Shown piece after piece: positions 1 to 7,431 of a stretch of DNA of 8,038 nt; positions within the stretch are counted from its first letter, which is position 1, and every line of letters starts with the position of its first letter. A program made the position numbers and the translations under genes. The stretch is from Bacteroidales bacterium. GTDB lineage: Bacteria; Bacteroidota; Bacteroidia; Bacteroidales; JAADGE01. The DNA lies in assembly GCA_026987795.1 (NCBI GenBank), contig JALSMF010000349.1, forward strand, positions 1-8,038. The letters are read 5' to 3'. The notes below the pieces were generated by a model, which saw nothing but the letters and a program-made list of their open reading frames with translations, made no database searches and was not told the DNA's origin.

Positions 1-1638
1 CTGAAGGTAGTATTCAATTTTTTTATTATCGGTAACCCTTCCTGAATCTTGCTTTACTTCATCATCTTCTTCATCGTTAAAAGATAAAACCTGTTTATTT
101 TTTCGCCTCCAGTGGTCTTCTAACTTTCGCTTCCCCCAAACTTTTAAAAATTCTGATTTTCCGATACTTATTGCCTGAGGATTATAAAAATACCATTTTC
201 CTGCCGTCGGGTTTTGGCTGTAATCTCCCTGCATAAATTCAATATTTCTGTAATTTGACATACCCGCATTTTTTGCTGCAGCTTCTTCTGCTTTTATCTT
301 TGCGATTATGTTTTCGATGTATGCAATTCGGTCGGCAGAATCCATTTTTGCAATACGCAGAATACTGTCTTCATAAGCTATAAGTTTTAAGTTATCGGTA
401 AGTGCTTTTATATTTTTAGTTTTCTTGGAAATAATATCATATTCAGGATAATCACTTTTAAGAACTGTCATTGTGCTGTCAAAATAATTTCCCGCCTGAA
501 GATATTTTTTGTTTTTAAAATAAATTTCGGCTAATGCCAGGTATGACAATGCTTTTTGATTATCATTAGAAATACTTTTCCTTACAGAAAGCAGATAATC
601 CTGAACGGCAATGTTTTCATTTCCTTCTTTTTGCTCAATTCCTGCCAAAACATAATAAATTTGGTCTTGAAAATCAATATTTTTGTCATCATTAAGCATT
701 TTGTTCAAGATTTTTCTTATTTCTTCAGAGCCTTCAGAACTGTTTAAGAATGCTTTAGCCATATTTATTTTTGCATTAAATGCCATTTCATAAGGCGGGT
801 TCATTTTTACGACATCTGCAAATAATTTTATAGCTTTATCTCCTTCGTTTATTTTTTGATAAAGTTGTGCAGTTATATATTTATATCTCGCCTTATTTTT
901 TTTCTTTTTAGTTTTTGAAATAAGGTAATTTAATTTCTTGATTGCTTCATTATATTTTTTTTGCTTAATAAAAATATCCGCATAAGCCTCGTCTATGGCA
1001 AAGTTAAGTCTTTCGGGGTGCTTAGGGTCGTCAGTAATCAGTTTCAGGTAATTTATTGCTTCCGAAAAATTATTTTCGGCAATTTTCATTCTGGCAACCC
1101 AATATAATGCGTCATATTTTATTTCTTCGTTTCTGAATTTGTTAATTATAAGATGCAAAGATCTCAGTCCGCCTAAATAATCTCCTTTATAATAATGGGC
1201 TTTTCCTATAAGTAAATAAGCATCATCAACATATTTATTGTATTCTGTTTTAGAATAAAATGCTTTTTCTTTTTCGGTAAGTTTATATCCTCTTTTTCCT
1301 TTTTTGGGGCTTTTTCTCTTGGGTTTTACCGTAATAGAATGCATTTTTATCATTTTTACGGCTTTTTTTATTGCATTATCCATATCTCCGGCTACGGAAT
1401 TTTTTATTTCTTTTCTGTCAGATTTGTAAATCGGCAGCATTCGGGTGTAATCTTCAGGAGTTTCTTCTATTGTTTTAAGCCCGTTTTTAAAACTTTCGTA
1501 ACCGTTAAAATAGATATTAAAATATGCCGTAGTGTTATGATAAAATCTTGTAACAGCGGTATTTTTTTCTGTTGAACAAGAAAAAAAAGCAAGTGTAACG
1601 GAAAAAAGAACAGAAATAAAAAAAAGTTTTTTTTTCAA
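1..1638 (-). CDS. porW: PorW/SprE-type TPR lipoprotein of the type IX secretion system, C-terminus cut by window edge
   Basis: The frame is open for 546 codons from a TTG at 1638 to the window edge, with no frameshift or stop. Residues 1-21 form a lipoprotein signal: MKKK, a hydrophobic core, then FFSC with Cys21 as the likely lipidated residue. The mature start (CSTEKNTAVTRFYHN) and a nearby FNGYES motif look like PorW/SprE. TPR-like helical pairs follow at about 135-170, 173-209, 214-251, 251-285, 324-357 and 361-400. The family-like NPPYEMAFNAKIN lies at 280-292, and GKWYFYNP at 480-487 is followed by EFLKVWGKRKLEDHW at about 496-510. Basic stretches occur at 105-118 and 241-248. PorW/SprE is an outer-membrane-associated lipoprotein needed for T9SS secretion and gliding; family members are usually about 850-1000 residues, so roughly a third or more is missing. 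TTG was chosen because an in-frame TAA lies 12 codons upstream with no ATG or GTG between. It is transcribed divergently from the phosphatase gene. A generic TPR lipoprotein is the alternative, but the motifs make PorW likely. Confidence 0.85.
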   Translation of the reverse strand, partial: MKKKLFFISVLFSVTLAFFSCSTEKNTAVTRFYHNTTAYFNIYFNGYESFKNGLKTIEETPEDYTRMLPIYKSDRKEIKNSVAGDMDNAIKKAVKMIKMHSITVKPKRKSPKKGKRGYKLTEKEKAFYSKTEYNKYVDDAYLLIGKAHYYKGDYLGGLRSLHLIINKFRNEEIKYDALYWVARMKIAENNFSEAINYLKLITDDPKHPERLNFAIDEAYADIFIKQKKYNEAIKKLNYLISKTKKKKNKARYKYITAQLYQKINEGDKAIKLFADVVKMNPPYEMAFNAKINMAKAFLNSSEGSEEIRKILNKMLNDDKNIDFQDQIYYVLAGIEQKEGNENIAVQDYLLSVRKSISNDNQKALSYLALAEIYFKNKKYLQAGNYFDSTMTVLKSDYPEYDIISKKTKNIKALTDNLKLIAYEDSILRIAKMDSADRIAYIENIIAKIKAEEAAAKNAGMSNYRNIEFMQGDYSQNPTAGKWYFYNPQAISIGKSEFLKVWGKRKLEDHWRRKNKQVLSFNDEEDDEVKQDSGRVTDNKKIEYYLQ

Positions 1639-1658
1639 TGTTTCGTATTTTGGAATCG

Positions 1659-1666
1659 CAAAGTTA
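1659..1666 (-). promoter_or_regulatory. Candidate -7 box (TAACTTTG) for the porW-like gene
   Basis: On the minus strand TAACTTTG matches the Bacteroidota sigma-A -7 consensus TAnnTTTG at every fixed position. It would place the transcript start near 1651-1655, giving a leader of only about 13-17 nt before the TTG at 1638. That short leader also argues against any start further upstream. No TTG or TTTG -33 box is visible at the usual distance; that position falls in the A/T palindrome. Confidence 0.5.
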
Positions 1667-1678
1667 TATTTTTAAACG

Positions 1679-1694
1679 TATTTTTTAAAAAATA
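1679..1694. repeat. 16-bp A/T palindrome between divergent promoters
   Basis: The sequence TA-T6-A6-TA is a perfect palindrome centred between 1686 and 1687. It sits almost exactly midway between the two outward-facing TAACTTTG boxes, in the place where the -33 regions of both promoters should lie. It could be an upstream (UP-like) element, intrinsically bent A-tract DNA or a regulator site. In DNA this AT-rich a palindrome can also arise by chance. Confidence 0.4.
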
Positions 1695-1708
1695 TTGTAT
1701 TGTTGTCG

Positions 1709-1716
1709 TAACTTTG
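1709..1716 (+). promoter_or_regulatory. Candidate -7 box (TAACTTTG) for the phosphatase-recJ-kinase gene series
   Basis: TAACTTTG fits the Bacteroidota -7 consensus TAnnTTTG. The predicted transcript start near 1720-1724 leaves a leader of about 85 nt before the ATG at 1807. The end of that leader is very A-rich (1786-1806), the usual Bacteroidota substitute for a Shine-Dalgarno sequence. TTG triplets upstream (1695, 1700, 1703) are too close to be a proper -33 element. A second, poorer candidate, TATCTTTA at 1770-1777, lacks the final G and any -33 partner. Confidence 0.5.
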
Positions 1717-1806
1717 ATAATATAACACCACTCTTCAATATAAAAATAAAAACATTTAGATATCTTTTTTATCTTTACGGATTATAAAAATTAAAAAACA
1801 AACAAA

Positions 1807-3693
1807 ATGAAAAACATATCTTTAATTGTTGTCTTTTTAATATTCAGTCAATTATTAAAATCTCAAAACGAAATTCCTTCGGTTTATTCCGGAATTTATA
1901 AGGATAAAAACGGTAAAATTTATTACGAATTAGCCGGAAAAAAATTCTATGCCGACGAAAAAAAGGCAATCTATTCTTTTACTGATATTAAAGAAAGTTG
2001 CTCTGCAACATCAAAAGGAATAAAATTCGATTTTAAAGCTGATTTTTCAGGTAAATTATATTACGGACTCATTGATTATGAGCACTCTGAATATCCTATG
2101 CCTGTATGGTTTAAAAAAACTTCCGTAATAGAAAACGGAATGAGCGAAATTAATATCAAAAAAAACTTATCAGGGAAATATGATATGACAGATTGGGAAA
2201 GTAAAGGTTTCGGAACATTGTCATACCGAATTGCCGATGACAAAGGAAACTTAATTTATGACGGAATTGTTTCATTTAAATATAAAAATAACCAATTTGA
2301 AATTGCTGAAACAATAACGGAAGGTCCTTTTGTAAATCTGTTAACTCCGAGCAGTGCCGTAATTTCTTTTGACCTAAACAAAAATGCGAAAGCAGAAGTA
2401 ATTGTAAAGGGAAGAAAATATTCTTCAGGTAAAAATTTGAAACACCACGAAATAAAAATTGATAATTTAAGCCCTGATACAGAATATGTTTACGAAGTAA
2501 AATACGGTAACTTATCTCAGAAATATTCTTTTAAAACGGCACCGGAAAAAGGAAAACGCAAACCGTTTGTTTTTGCTTATGCCAGCGACTCAAGAAACGG
2601 ACAAGGCGGAGGAGAGAAGAATCTTTACGGAACTAATTTTTATATTATGCGAAAAATTGCAGCTCTTGCAAATATGAATAATGCAGCATTTATGCAATTC
2701 ACCGGCGACCTTGTAAACGGTTATGTGTCCGATAAGGATGAGATAAATTTACAGTACGCAAACTGGAAACGTGCAATTGAGCCTTTTGCTCACTATTTTC
2801 CGTTTATTGCAACAGTCGGAAATCACGAATTTACGGGAGTTCAATTTGTAAATAAAGAAGGAAAAAGAAGAGGTTCGGTGACAGGGTTTCCTTTTGAAAC
2901 AGAATCATCGGCAGCTGTGTTTGCCGCTAATTTTGTAAATTCCGAAAACGGGCCTGAAAGCGAAGACGGCTCGATATATGACCCTAATCCCGACAAAACC
3001 GATTTTCCTCCCTATAGTGAAACAACCTTTTATTATATTTATGACAATGTTGCTGTCATTGTTTTAAATTCTGATTACTGGTATTGCCCCTCATTGAAAT
3101 ATAATCATCGAACAAGCGGAAATCTTCACGGCTATATAATGGACAAACAGCTTGAATGGTTGGATAAAACAATCCAAAAACTTGAGAAAGATAAAGATAT
3201 TGACCATATATTTGTTACACAGCATACACCTGTCTTTCCTAACGGAGGACATGTAGGCGATGATATGTGGTATAACGGAAATAATAAATATCGTCCTTAC
3301 ATAGCAGGCAAACCGGTTGACAAAGGAATAATACAAAGGAGAGATGAGTATTTGGATATTTTAATAAATAAGAGTTCTAAAGTTGTAGCTGTATTAACCG
3401 GAGATGAACATAATTATAATAAAGTAAAAATAACCCCGGATGTTAACATCTACCCCGAAAAATACAAATTTAACAAATTGCTGAGAAAGCGAACTTTATG
3501 GCAAATAAATAACGGTGCTGCAGGAGCTCCTTATTATGCACAGGATAAATCTGTTCCGTGGACAAATGCAGTAAGCGGCTTTACTACCCAAAATGCTTTA
3601 GTTTTGATATATATTGACGGAAAAAAAGTATCCGTAAAAGTTATGAATCCGGAAACTTTAGATACAATTGACGAATATATATTAAAAAATTAA
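1807..3693 (+). CDS. Exported metallophosphoesterase with purple-acid-phosphatase-like FN3 domain
   Basis: The 628-residue product probably hydrolyses phosphate esters outside the inner membrane; its substrate cannot be read from sequence. Residues 1-20 are a Sec signal peptide (Lys2-Asn3, a hydrophobic stretch, likely cleavage near LKS-Q). Residues 21-165 form a beta-rich domain I do not recognise. Residues about 172-245 resemble the FN3-like N-terminal domain of purple acid phosphatases (GPFVNLLTPSSAVISF, then LSPDTEYVYEV). The calcineurin-type catalytic domain runs from about 253 to 575. Visible metal-site motifs are SDSR with Asp261, TGDLVNG with Asp301, GNHE with Asn339 and His340, QHTP with His473, and GDEHNY with His535. 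Motif I has DSR rather than the classical DxH, and the last motif is GDEH rather than GHxH. An Asp/Glu/Tyr-rich insertion occupies about 342-405. No T9SS C-terminal sorting domain is visible, so a periplasmic location is favoured. The ATG has an A-rich leader; recJ follows after 14 bp. Confidence 0.88.
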   Translation: MKNISLIVVFLIFSQLLKSQNEIPSVYSGIYKDKNGKIYYELAGKKFYADEKKAIYSFTDIKESCSATSKGIKFDFKADFSGKLYYGLIDYEHSEYPMPVWFKKTSVIENGMSEINIKKNLSGKYDMTDWESKGFGTLSYRIADDKGNLIYDGIVSFKYKNNQFEIAETITEGPFVNLLTPSSAVISFDLNKNAKAEVIVKGRKYSSGKNLKHHEIKIDNLSPDTEYVYEVKYGNLSQKYSFKTAPEKGKRKPFVFAYASDSRNGQGGGEKNLYGTNFYIMRKIAALANMNNAAFMQFTGDLVNGYVSDKDEINLQYANWKRAIEPFAHYFPFIATVGNHEFTGVQFVNKEGKRRGSVTGFPFETESSAAVFAANFVNSENGPESEDGSIYDPNPDKTDFPPYSETTFYYIYDNVAVIVLNSDYWYCPSLKYNHRTSGNLHGYIMDKQLEWLDKTIQKLEKDKDIDHIFVTQHTPVFPNGGHVGDDMWYNGNNKYRPYIAGKPVDKGIIQRRDEYLDILINKSSKVVAVLTGDEHNYNKVKITPDVNIYPEKYKFNKLLRKRTLWQINNGAAGAPYYAQDKSVPWTNAVSGFTTQNALVLIYIDGKKVSVKVMNPETLDTIDEYILKN

Positions 3694-3707
3694 TCATTGA
3701 AATTTGC

Positions 3708-5444
3708 ATGAATAAAAAAGTTATAGTTAAAGAAAAAGCAGAAGAGTCAGTTATTCGACATTTGCAGGAGGCATTACAAAAAGACGGAAATTTACTTAAT
3801 GAAACTTTGGCAAATCTTCTTGCACAAAGAGGCATTAAAACTTACGATGAAGCAAAAGCTTTTTTCAGACCTTCATTAGAAGGTTTACACAATCCGTTTT
3901 TGATGAAAGATATGGATAAAGCTGTTGCCCGTTTGGAAAAAGCACGCCTTCGGAATGAAAAAATATTGATTTACGGCGATTATGACGTTGACGGAACAAC
4001 TTCCGTAGCATTAGTTTTCTCTTTTCTTAAAAAATACTTTGAACAAATTGCATACTATATTCCCGACAGATACAGCGAAGGATACGGTATATCATACAAG
4101 GGTATTGATTATGCAGATGAAAACTCATATTCTTTGGTTATTGCCCTCGATTGCGGCATTAAAGCCGTTGAAAAAATTGACTATGCAAACGATAAAAATA
4201 TTGACTTTATAATTTGTGACCATCATACACCGGGTGAAAAAATACCGAATGCCGCAGCAGTCCTTGACCCTAAAAGACCCGATTGCCGGTACCCCGATAA
4301 AAATCTTTCCGGTTGCGGTGTTGGCTTTAAGTTTATGCAAGCTTTTTCCGAAAAAAATAAAATACCTGAAGAGGAATTATACAATTTTATAGATTTAACA
4401 GTCGTAAGCATTGCATCGGATATTGTTCCGGTAACCGGAGAAAACAGAATATTAGCTTTTTACGGCTTAAAAAAACTTAACGAAAATCCTTTAACCGGAC
4501 TTAAAACCATAAAAAAAACAGCAGGAGTTAAGGATAAGCAACTGAATATTTCTGATTGCGTATTCAAAATAGGACCGCGTATAAATGCCGCAGGCAGAAT
4601 AGAATCGGGTATGTCTGCCGTAGAATTACTTATTTCGGATAACTCAAAACTTGCACACGGTTTTGCTAAAAATATTGATATCTTTAATACCGAAAGAAAA
4701 GAGCTTGACAGAAACATAACTCACGATGCATTGAGAATTATAGGTAACGATATTGACCTGAGAAACAGAAAAACAACTGTTGTATATGACAAAAATTGGC
4801 ATAAAGGTGTCGTAGGAATAGTTGCTTCGCGTTTAACAGAAACGTATTATCGCCCTACAATCGTATTAGGCGAATCGAACGGAATTGCTACCGGTTCTGC
4901 ACGCTCTGTGTCTGATTACAACATATATGAAGCAATAAATGCCTGCAGTCATTTGCTGGAGAATTTCGGAGGGCATAAATTTGCTGCCGGCTTATCTCTC
5001 AAGACCGAAAATATTGATGCCTTCTCGGAATGTTTTGAAGAGTATGTTTCAAAAACCATAAAACCGGAACAACTAATCCCGATTATTAATGTAGATGCAG
5101 AACTTAAATTTTCTGAAATTGATGACAGATTTTACAGAATAATGAGTCAAATGGCACCTTTCGGTCCCGGTAATATGACCCCCGTTTTTATTACAAAAAA
5201 CGTTAGAGACACAGGAAATTCGAAAAGAGTAGGAGCGAATAAAGACCATTTAAAATTAGAAGTTGTTGATACAAACGGTGTTGTGATGCAAGGTATAGCA
5301 TTTTCTTTTGAGCCCGAATATTATGAAAAAATGTCGGCAGAACCTAAACCCTATTTTGATATTTGTTATTCTGTCAGTGAAAATGAATTTAGAGGAAAAA
5401 TAAGTTTGCAGTTAACGGTAAAAGATATTATCTTTAGAGATTAA
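3708..5444 (+). CDS. recJ: Single-stranded-DNA-specific exonuclease RecJ
   Basis: RecJ is a cytoplasmic 5'-to-3' single-strand DNA exonuclease acting in RecF-pathway recombination, mismatch repair and base excision repair. The protein is 578 residues, normal full length for the family. The DHH phosphoesterase domain carries YGDYDVDG (89-96, metal ligands Asp91, Asp93 and Asp95), ALDCG with Asp148, DHH at 171-173, and SIASDIVP with Asp238. RINAAGR follows at 291-297. The DHHA1 domain shows WHKGVVGIVASRL (364-376), the GSARS motif (396-400) and GGHKFAAGL (421-429). The C-terminal OB-like DNA-binding domain starts near 455 and includes APFGPGNMTPVF (483-494). All catalytic residues are present. 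The gene starts 14 bp after the phosphatase stop, so it is probably cotranscribed; its ATG has no Shine-Dalgarno sequence. It ends in TAA, followed by a second in-frame TAA two codons later. The assignment is secure. Confidence 0.98.
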   Translation: MNKKVIVKEKAEESVIRHLQEALQKDGNLLNETLANLLAQRGIKTYDEAKAFFRPSLEGLHNPFLMKDMDKAVARLEKARLRNEKILIYGDYDVDGTTSVALVFSFLKKYFEQIAYYIPDRYSEGYGISYKGIDYADENSYSLVIALDCGIKAVEKIDYANDKNIDFIICDHHTPGEKIPNAAAVLDPKRPDCRYPDKNLSGCGVGFKFMQAFSEKNKIPEEELYNFIDLTVVSIASDIVPVTGENRILAFYGLKKLNENPLTGLKTIKKTAGVKDKQLNISDCVFKIGPRINAAGRIESGMSAVELLISDNSKLAHGFAKNIDIFNTERKELDRNITHDALRIIGNDIDLRNRKTTVVYDKNWHKGVVGIVASRLTETYYRPTIVLGESNGIATGSARSVSDYNIYEAINACSHLLENFGGHKFAAGLSLKTENIDAFSECFEEYVSKTIKPEQLIPIINVDAELKFSEIDDRFYRIMSQMAPFGPGNMTPVFITKNVRDTGNSKRVGANKDHLKLEVVDTNGVVMQGIAFSFEPEYYEKMSAEPKPYFDICYSVSENEFRGKISLQLTVKDIIFRD

Positions 5445-5468
5445 AAATAAATCCCGCTGTTTTCTTTA

Positions 5469-7382
5469 ATGACCGAAAAAGAAAAGTATATAAATGAAAT
5501 AAACAGGCTTAAGGCAGAAAACCGTGATTTGAGAAAAAAAATCACGCAGGAATATATTGCAGAATATAAAGATATTACGGATTACGGTGCAATTTATGAC
5601 AAACTTGATACATTAGTTTTTTTAACAGATAAAGATACATTTGAAATTATATACGCAAACCAAAAAACGAAAAGTAAATACGGAAATATTGAAGGAAAAA
5701 AATGCTGGGAAGTCTTTGAAAATAAAATTGAAGGACCGTGTGATTTTTGTGATTATGCCAAGAGAAAAGATGATTTCGGCAAGAAATTTAATGATCTGAA
5801 CAGGGAATTTTTTAATAAAGACGAAAATAAATGGTTTTTGATTCACGATGTATTAGTTGACATAAAAAACTTAGGACTTAAAAGACTGTCAATTGCTTAT
5901 GACATTGATAAACAAAAGCGTCTTCAATTAGAAAATACCGAACGCACTCAAAATATACACCATATTTTCAATAATGTCAGCGAAGCAATTTTTGTTGTTC
6001 GGGAAAATAAGTTTAAGTTTATAAATAAGGCAACAGAAAATTTTTTCGGGTTAAGTTCTGACAAATTACTTGATAAACCTGTAAAAGATTTCTTGTCTTC
6101 TCCTTTCAAAGAAAGATTCTTCAGCACTATCAATAAAATTTTAAATTCTGAAATTAAACAAAAAAGATTTTACTTTAAAGTTATTGATGCAGCCGGAAAC
6201 CTGCGAGACGTAAGAATAAATACGGAAATTGTAACATGGAAAGGAGAGAAGTCTATACTTGTTGTAATGCAGGATATTACAAAAGAAAGACAAGTAAGAA
6301 AAAAACTGAAAGAAAGCGAAAAGTTTTATAAAATACTGTTTGAATATTCGCCTATGCCGATATTAATTTACAGCGAAGGCAAAATAGTTTTATTCAATAA
6401 TGCTTTAAAAAAATACATAAAAGAAGCAGAGTTTAATTACATTGAAAAAGTCTTATTGGAAGAGTTGGTTCATCCGGATTCAAAAGAAATAGTAAATGAA
6501 GCCGTAAAAAAAATAGAAAACGGAACTGACTTTATCTTAATTGACAATATTAAAGTCTTTAACTTTAAAAAAGATACTCTGAATGTTTCTATTGTTATAT
6601 CTGCAATATCATATAAATCTAAACCCGCATATATAGTTATAATTAATGATATTACCGACAGGATTAAAGCAGAAGAAGAATTAAAAAAGACAATTTCGGT
6701 AAAAGATAAGTTTTTCTCTATTATAGCTCATGATTTAAGAAATCCGTTTAATCAAATTATGGGTTTCTCCGAACTTTTAAAAGAAGATATCGCAAATAAT
6801 GATTTGAACAGAATCAAAAGACTTACGGAATATATTTATTTATCTGCCGAAAACGGATACAAACTTCTGGAAAACCTGCTGCACTGGGCTAAATCTCAAA
6901 CCGGTTCAGTTGCTTTTTGCCCTGAAAACATAAACTTAACTGAAGTTATTTCTGAAGCTATTTCGTTTTATAAGATTAATGCCGAAAGAAAAAATATTAA
7001 CCTGACATTTAAGAAAAACAGCGATAACGATTGTGTATTTTTTGATAAAGAAATGTTTAAAACAATTCTCAGAAACCTCTTGTCTAATGCTTTAAAATAT
7101 ACGAGTAAGGGAGGTTACATAGAAATAACCGTTTATGAAAAGAAAGATTGTTTTCAGATAAACGTATCCGATACAGGAACAGGAATACCGGAAGAGCAAA
7201 AAAATAAAATATTTGATGAAAGTGAAATGTTTACCACCGCAGGAACTGATAATGAAAAAGGCTCCGGCTTAGGCTTAGCCGTATGCAAAGAATTTGTCGA
7301 AAAAAATAACGGGAAAATATTTTTAGAAACAGAATACGGAAAGGGAAGTACATTCTCATTTACGGCAAAAAAATGTTTGTAA
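5469..7382 (+). CDS. Soluble sensor histidine kinase with three PAS domains (PAS-PAS-PAS-HisKA-HATPase)
   Basis: This 637-residue kinase should autophosphorylate and pass phosphate to a response regulator not encoded here. Residues 3-32 are a charged, probably coiled-coil lead-in. PAS1 covers about 41-148, PAS2 about 161-272 (ending VVMQDITKER) and PAS3 about 285-398 (ending IINDITDR). PAS1 holds a cysteine group (Cys79, Cys91, Cys94, in GKKCW and GPCDFC) that suggests a metal, cofactor or redox input. The HisKA motif AHDLRNPFNQIMGFSELL has phosphoacceptor His421. The ATPase domain has the N box around Asn536 and Asn540 (LRNLLSNALKY), the G1 box DTGTGIP (568-574) and the G2 box GSGLGLAV (598-605). 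All key residues are intact. No transmembrane segment is seen, so it is cytosolic and likely senses an intracellular signal. It starts 24 bp after recJ and shares its frame, with two TAA codons between them. The ligand is unknown. Confidence 0.95.
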   Translation: MTEKEKYINEINRLKAENRDLRKKITQEYIAEYKDITDYGAIYDKLDTLVFLTDKDTFEIIYANQKTKSKYGNIEGKKCWEVFENKIEGPCDFCDYAKRKDDFGKKFNDLNREFFNKDENKWFLIHDVLVDIKNLGLKRLSIAYDIDKQKRLQLENTERTQNIHHIFNNVSEAIFVVRENKFKFINKATENFFGLSSDKLLDKPVKDFLSSPFKERFFSTINKILNSEIKQKRFYFKVIDAAGNLRDVRINTEIVTWKGEKSILVVMQDITKERQVRKKLKESEKFYKILFEYSPMPILIYSEGKIVLFNNALKKYIKEAEFNYIEKVLLEELVHPDSKEIVNEAVKKIENGTDFILIDNIKVFNFKKDTLNVSIVISAISYKSKPAYIVIINDITDRIKAEEELKKTISVKDKFFSIIAHDLRNPFNQIMGFSELLKEDIANNDLNRIKRLTEYIYLSAENGYKLLENLLHWAKSQTGSVAFCPENINLTEVISEAISFYKINAERKNINLTFKKNSDNDCVFFDKEMFKTILRNLLSNALKYTSKGGYIEITVYEKKDCFQINVSDTGTGIPEEQKNKIFDESEMFTTAGTDNEKGSGLGLAVCKEFVEKNNGKIFLETEYGKGSTFSFTAKKCL

Positions 7383-7383
7383 A

Positions 7384-7401
7384 TTAAGTTTCAAAACTTA
7401 A
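7384..7401 (+). other. AT-rich hairpin directly after the kinase stop codon
   Basis: TTAAGTTT and AAACTTAA are exact reverse complements separated by CA, so a realistic RNA stem is 7 bp with a TCAA loop. It lies one base after the TAA of the kinase gene. It contains a single G-C pair and no U-run follows, so it is unlikely to be an efficient intrinsic terminator. It could slightly stabilise the upstream transcript or be fortuitous. Confidence 0.3.
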
Positions 7402-7403
7402 CC

Positions 7404-7431
7404 TTGCACATTAAAAACATTCCAGGTGCAA
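7404..7431 (+). promoter_or_regulatory. Hairpin that would enclose the GTG start of the flippase-like gene
   Basis: TTGCAC at 7404-7409 and GTGCAA at 7426-7431 are exact reverse complements separated by a 16-nt loop. The 3' arm begins with the GTG start codon of the next gene. The stem is 6 bp with three G-C pairs. If formed in mRNA it would partly hide the start codon and could make its translation depend on ribosomes arriving from the kinase gene. As DNA it could instead be a small operator. Chance occurrence is possible. Confidence 0.3.

Noticed and set aside
556..1575. Small plus-strand open frames at 556-747 and 1339-1575
   Set aside because: They lie inside the porW-like gene on the opposite strand, have Phe/Ile-rich antisense-like composition and no recognisable features.
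1761..1776. Direct repeat TATCTTT/TATCTTT in the phosphatase leader, and the promoter-like TATCTTTA
   Set aside because: Only 7 bp in highly AT-rich DNA, with no -33 partner; the TAACTTTG box is a better promoter candidate.
5445..5468. recJ-kinase fusion because both genes share a frame
   Set aside because: Two in-frame TAA codons separate them and both proteins have complete, standard ends.
3091..6133. Minus-strand open frames of 61-85 codons within the phosphatase, recJ and kinase genes
   Set aside because: They are fully overlapped by well-supported genes and have no family resemblance or promoter signals.
7199..7270. Unusual region between the G1 and G2 boxes of the kinase
   Set aside because: The F..S..MFTTAGT...KGSGLGL pattern is the common form in Bacteroidota PAS kinases, so it is not an anomaly.
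7384..7401. Intrinsic terminator after the kinase gene
   Set aside because: The hairpin has one G-C pair and no following U-run, and the next gene starts 43 bp after the stop, so read-through is more likely.
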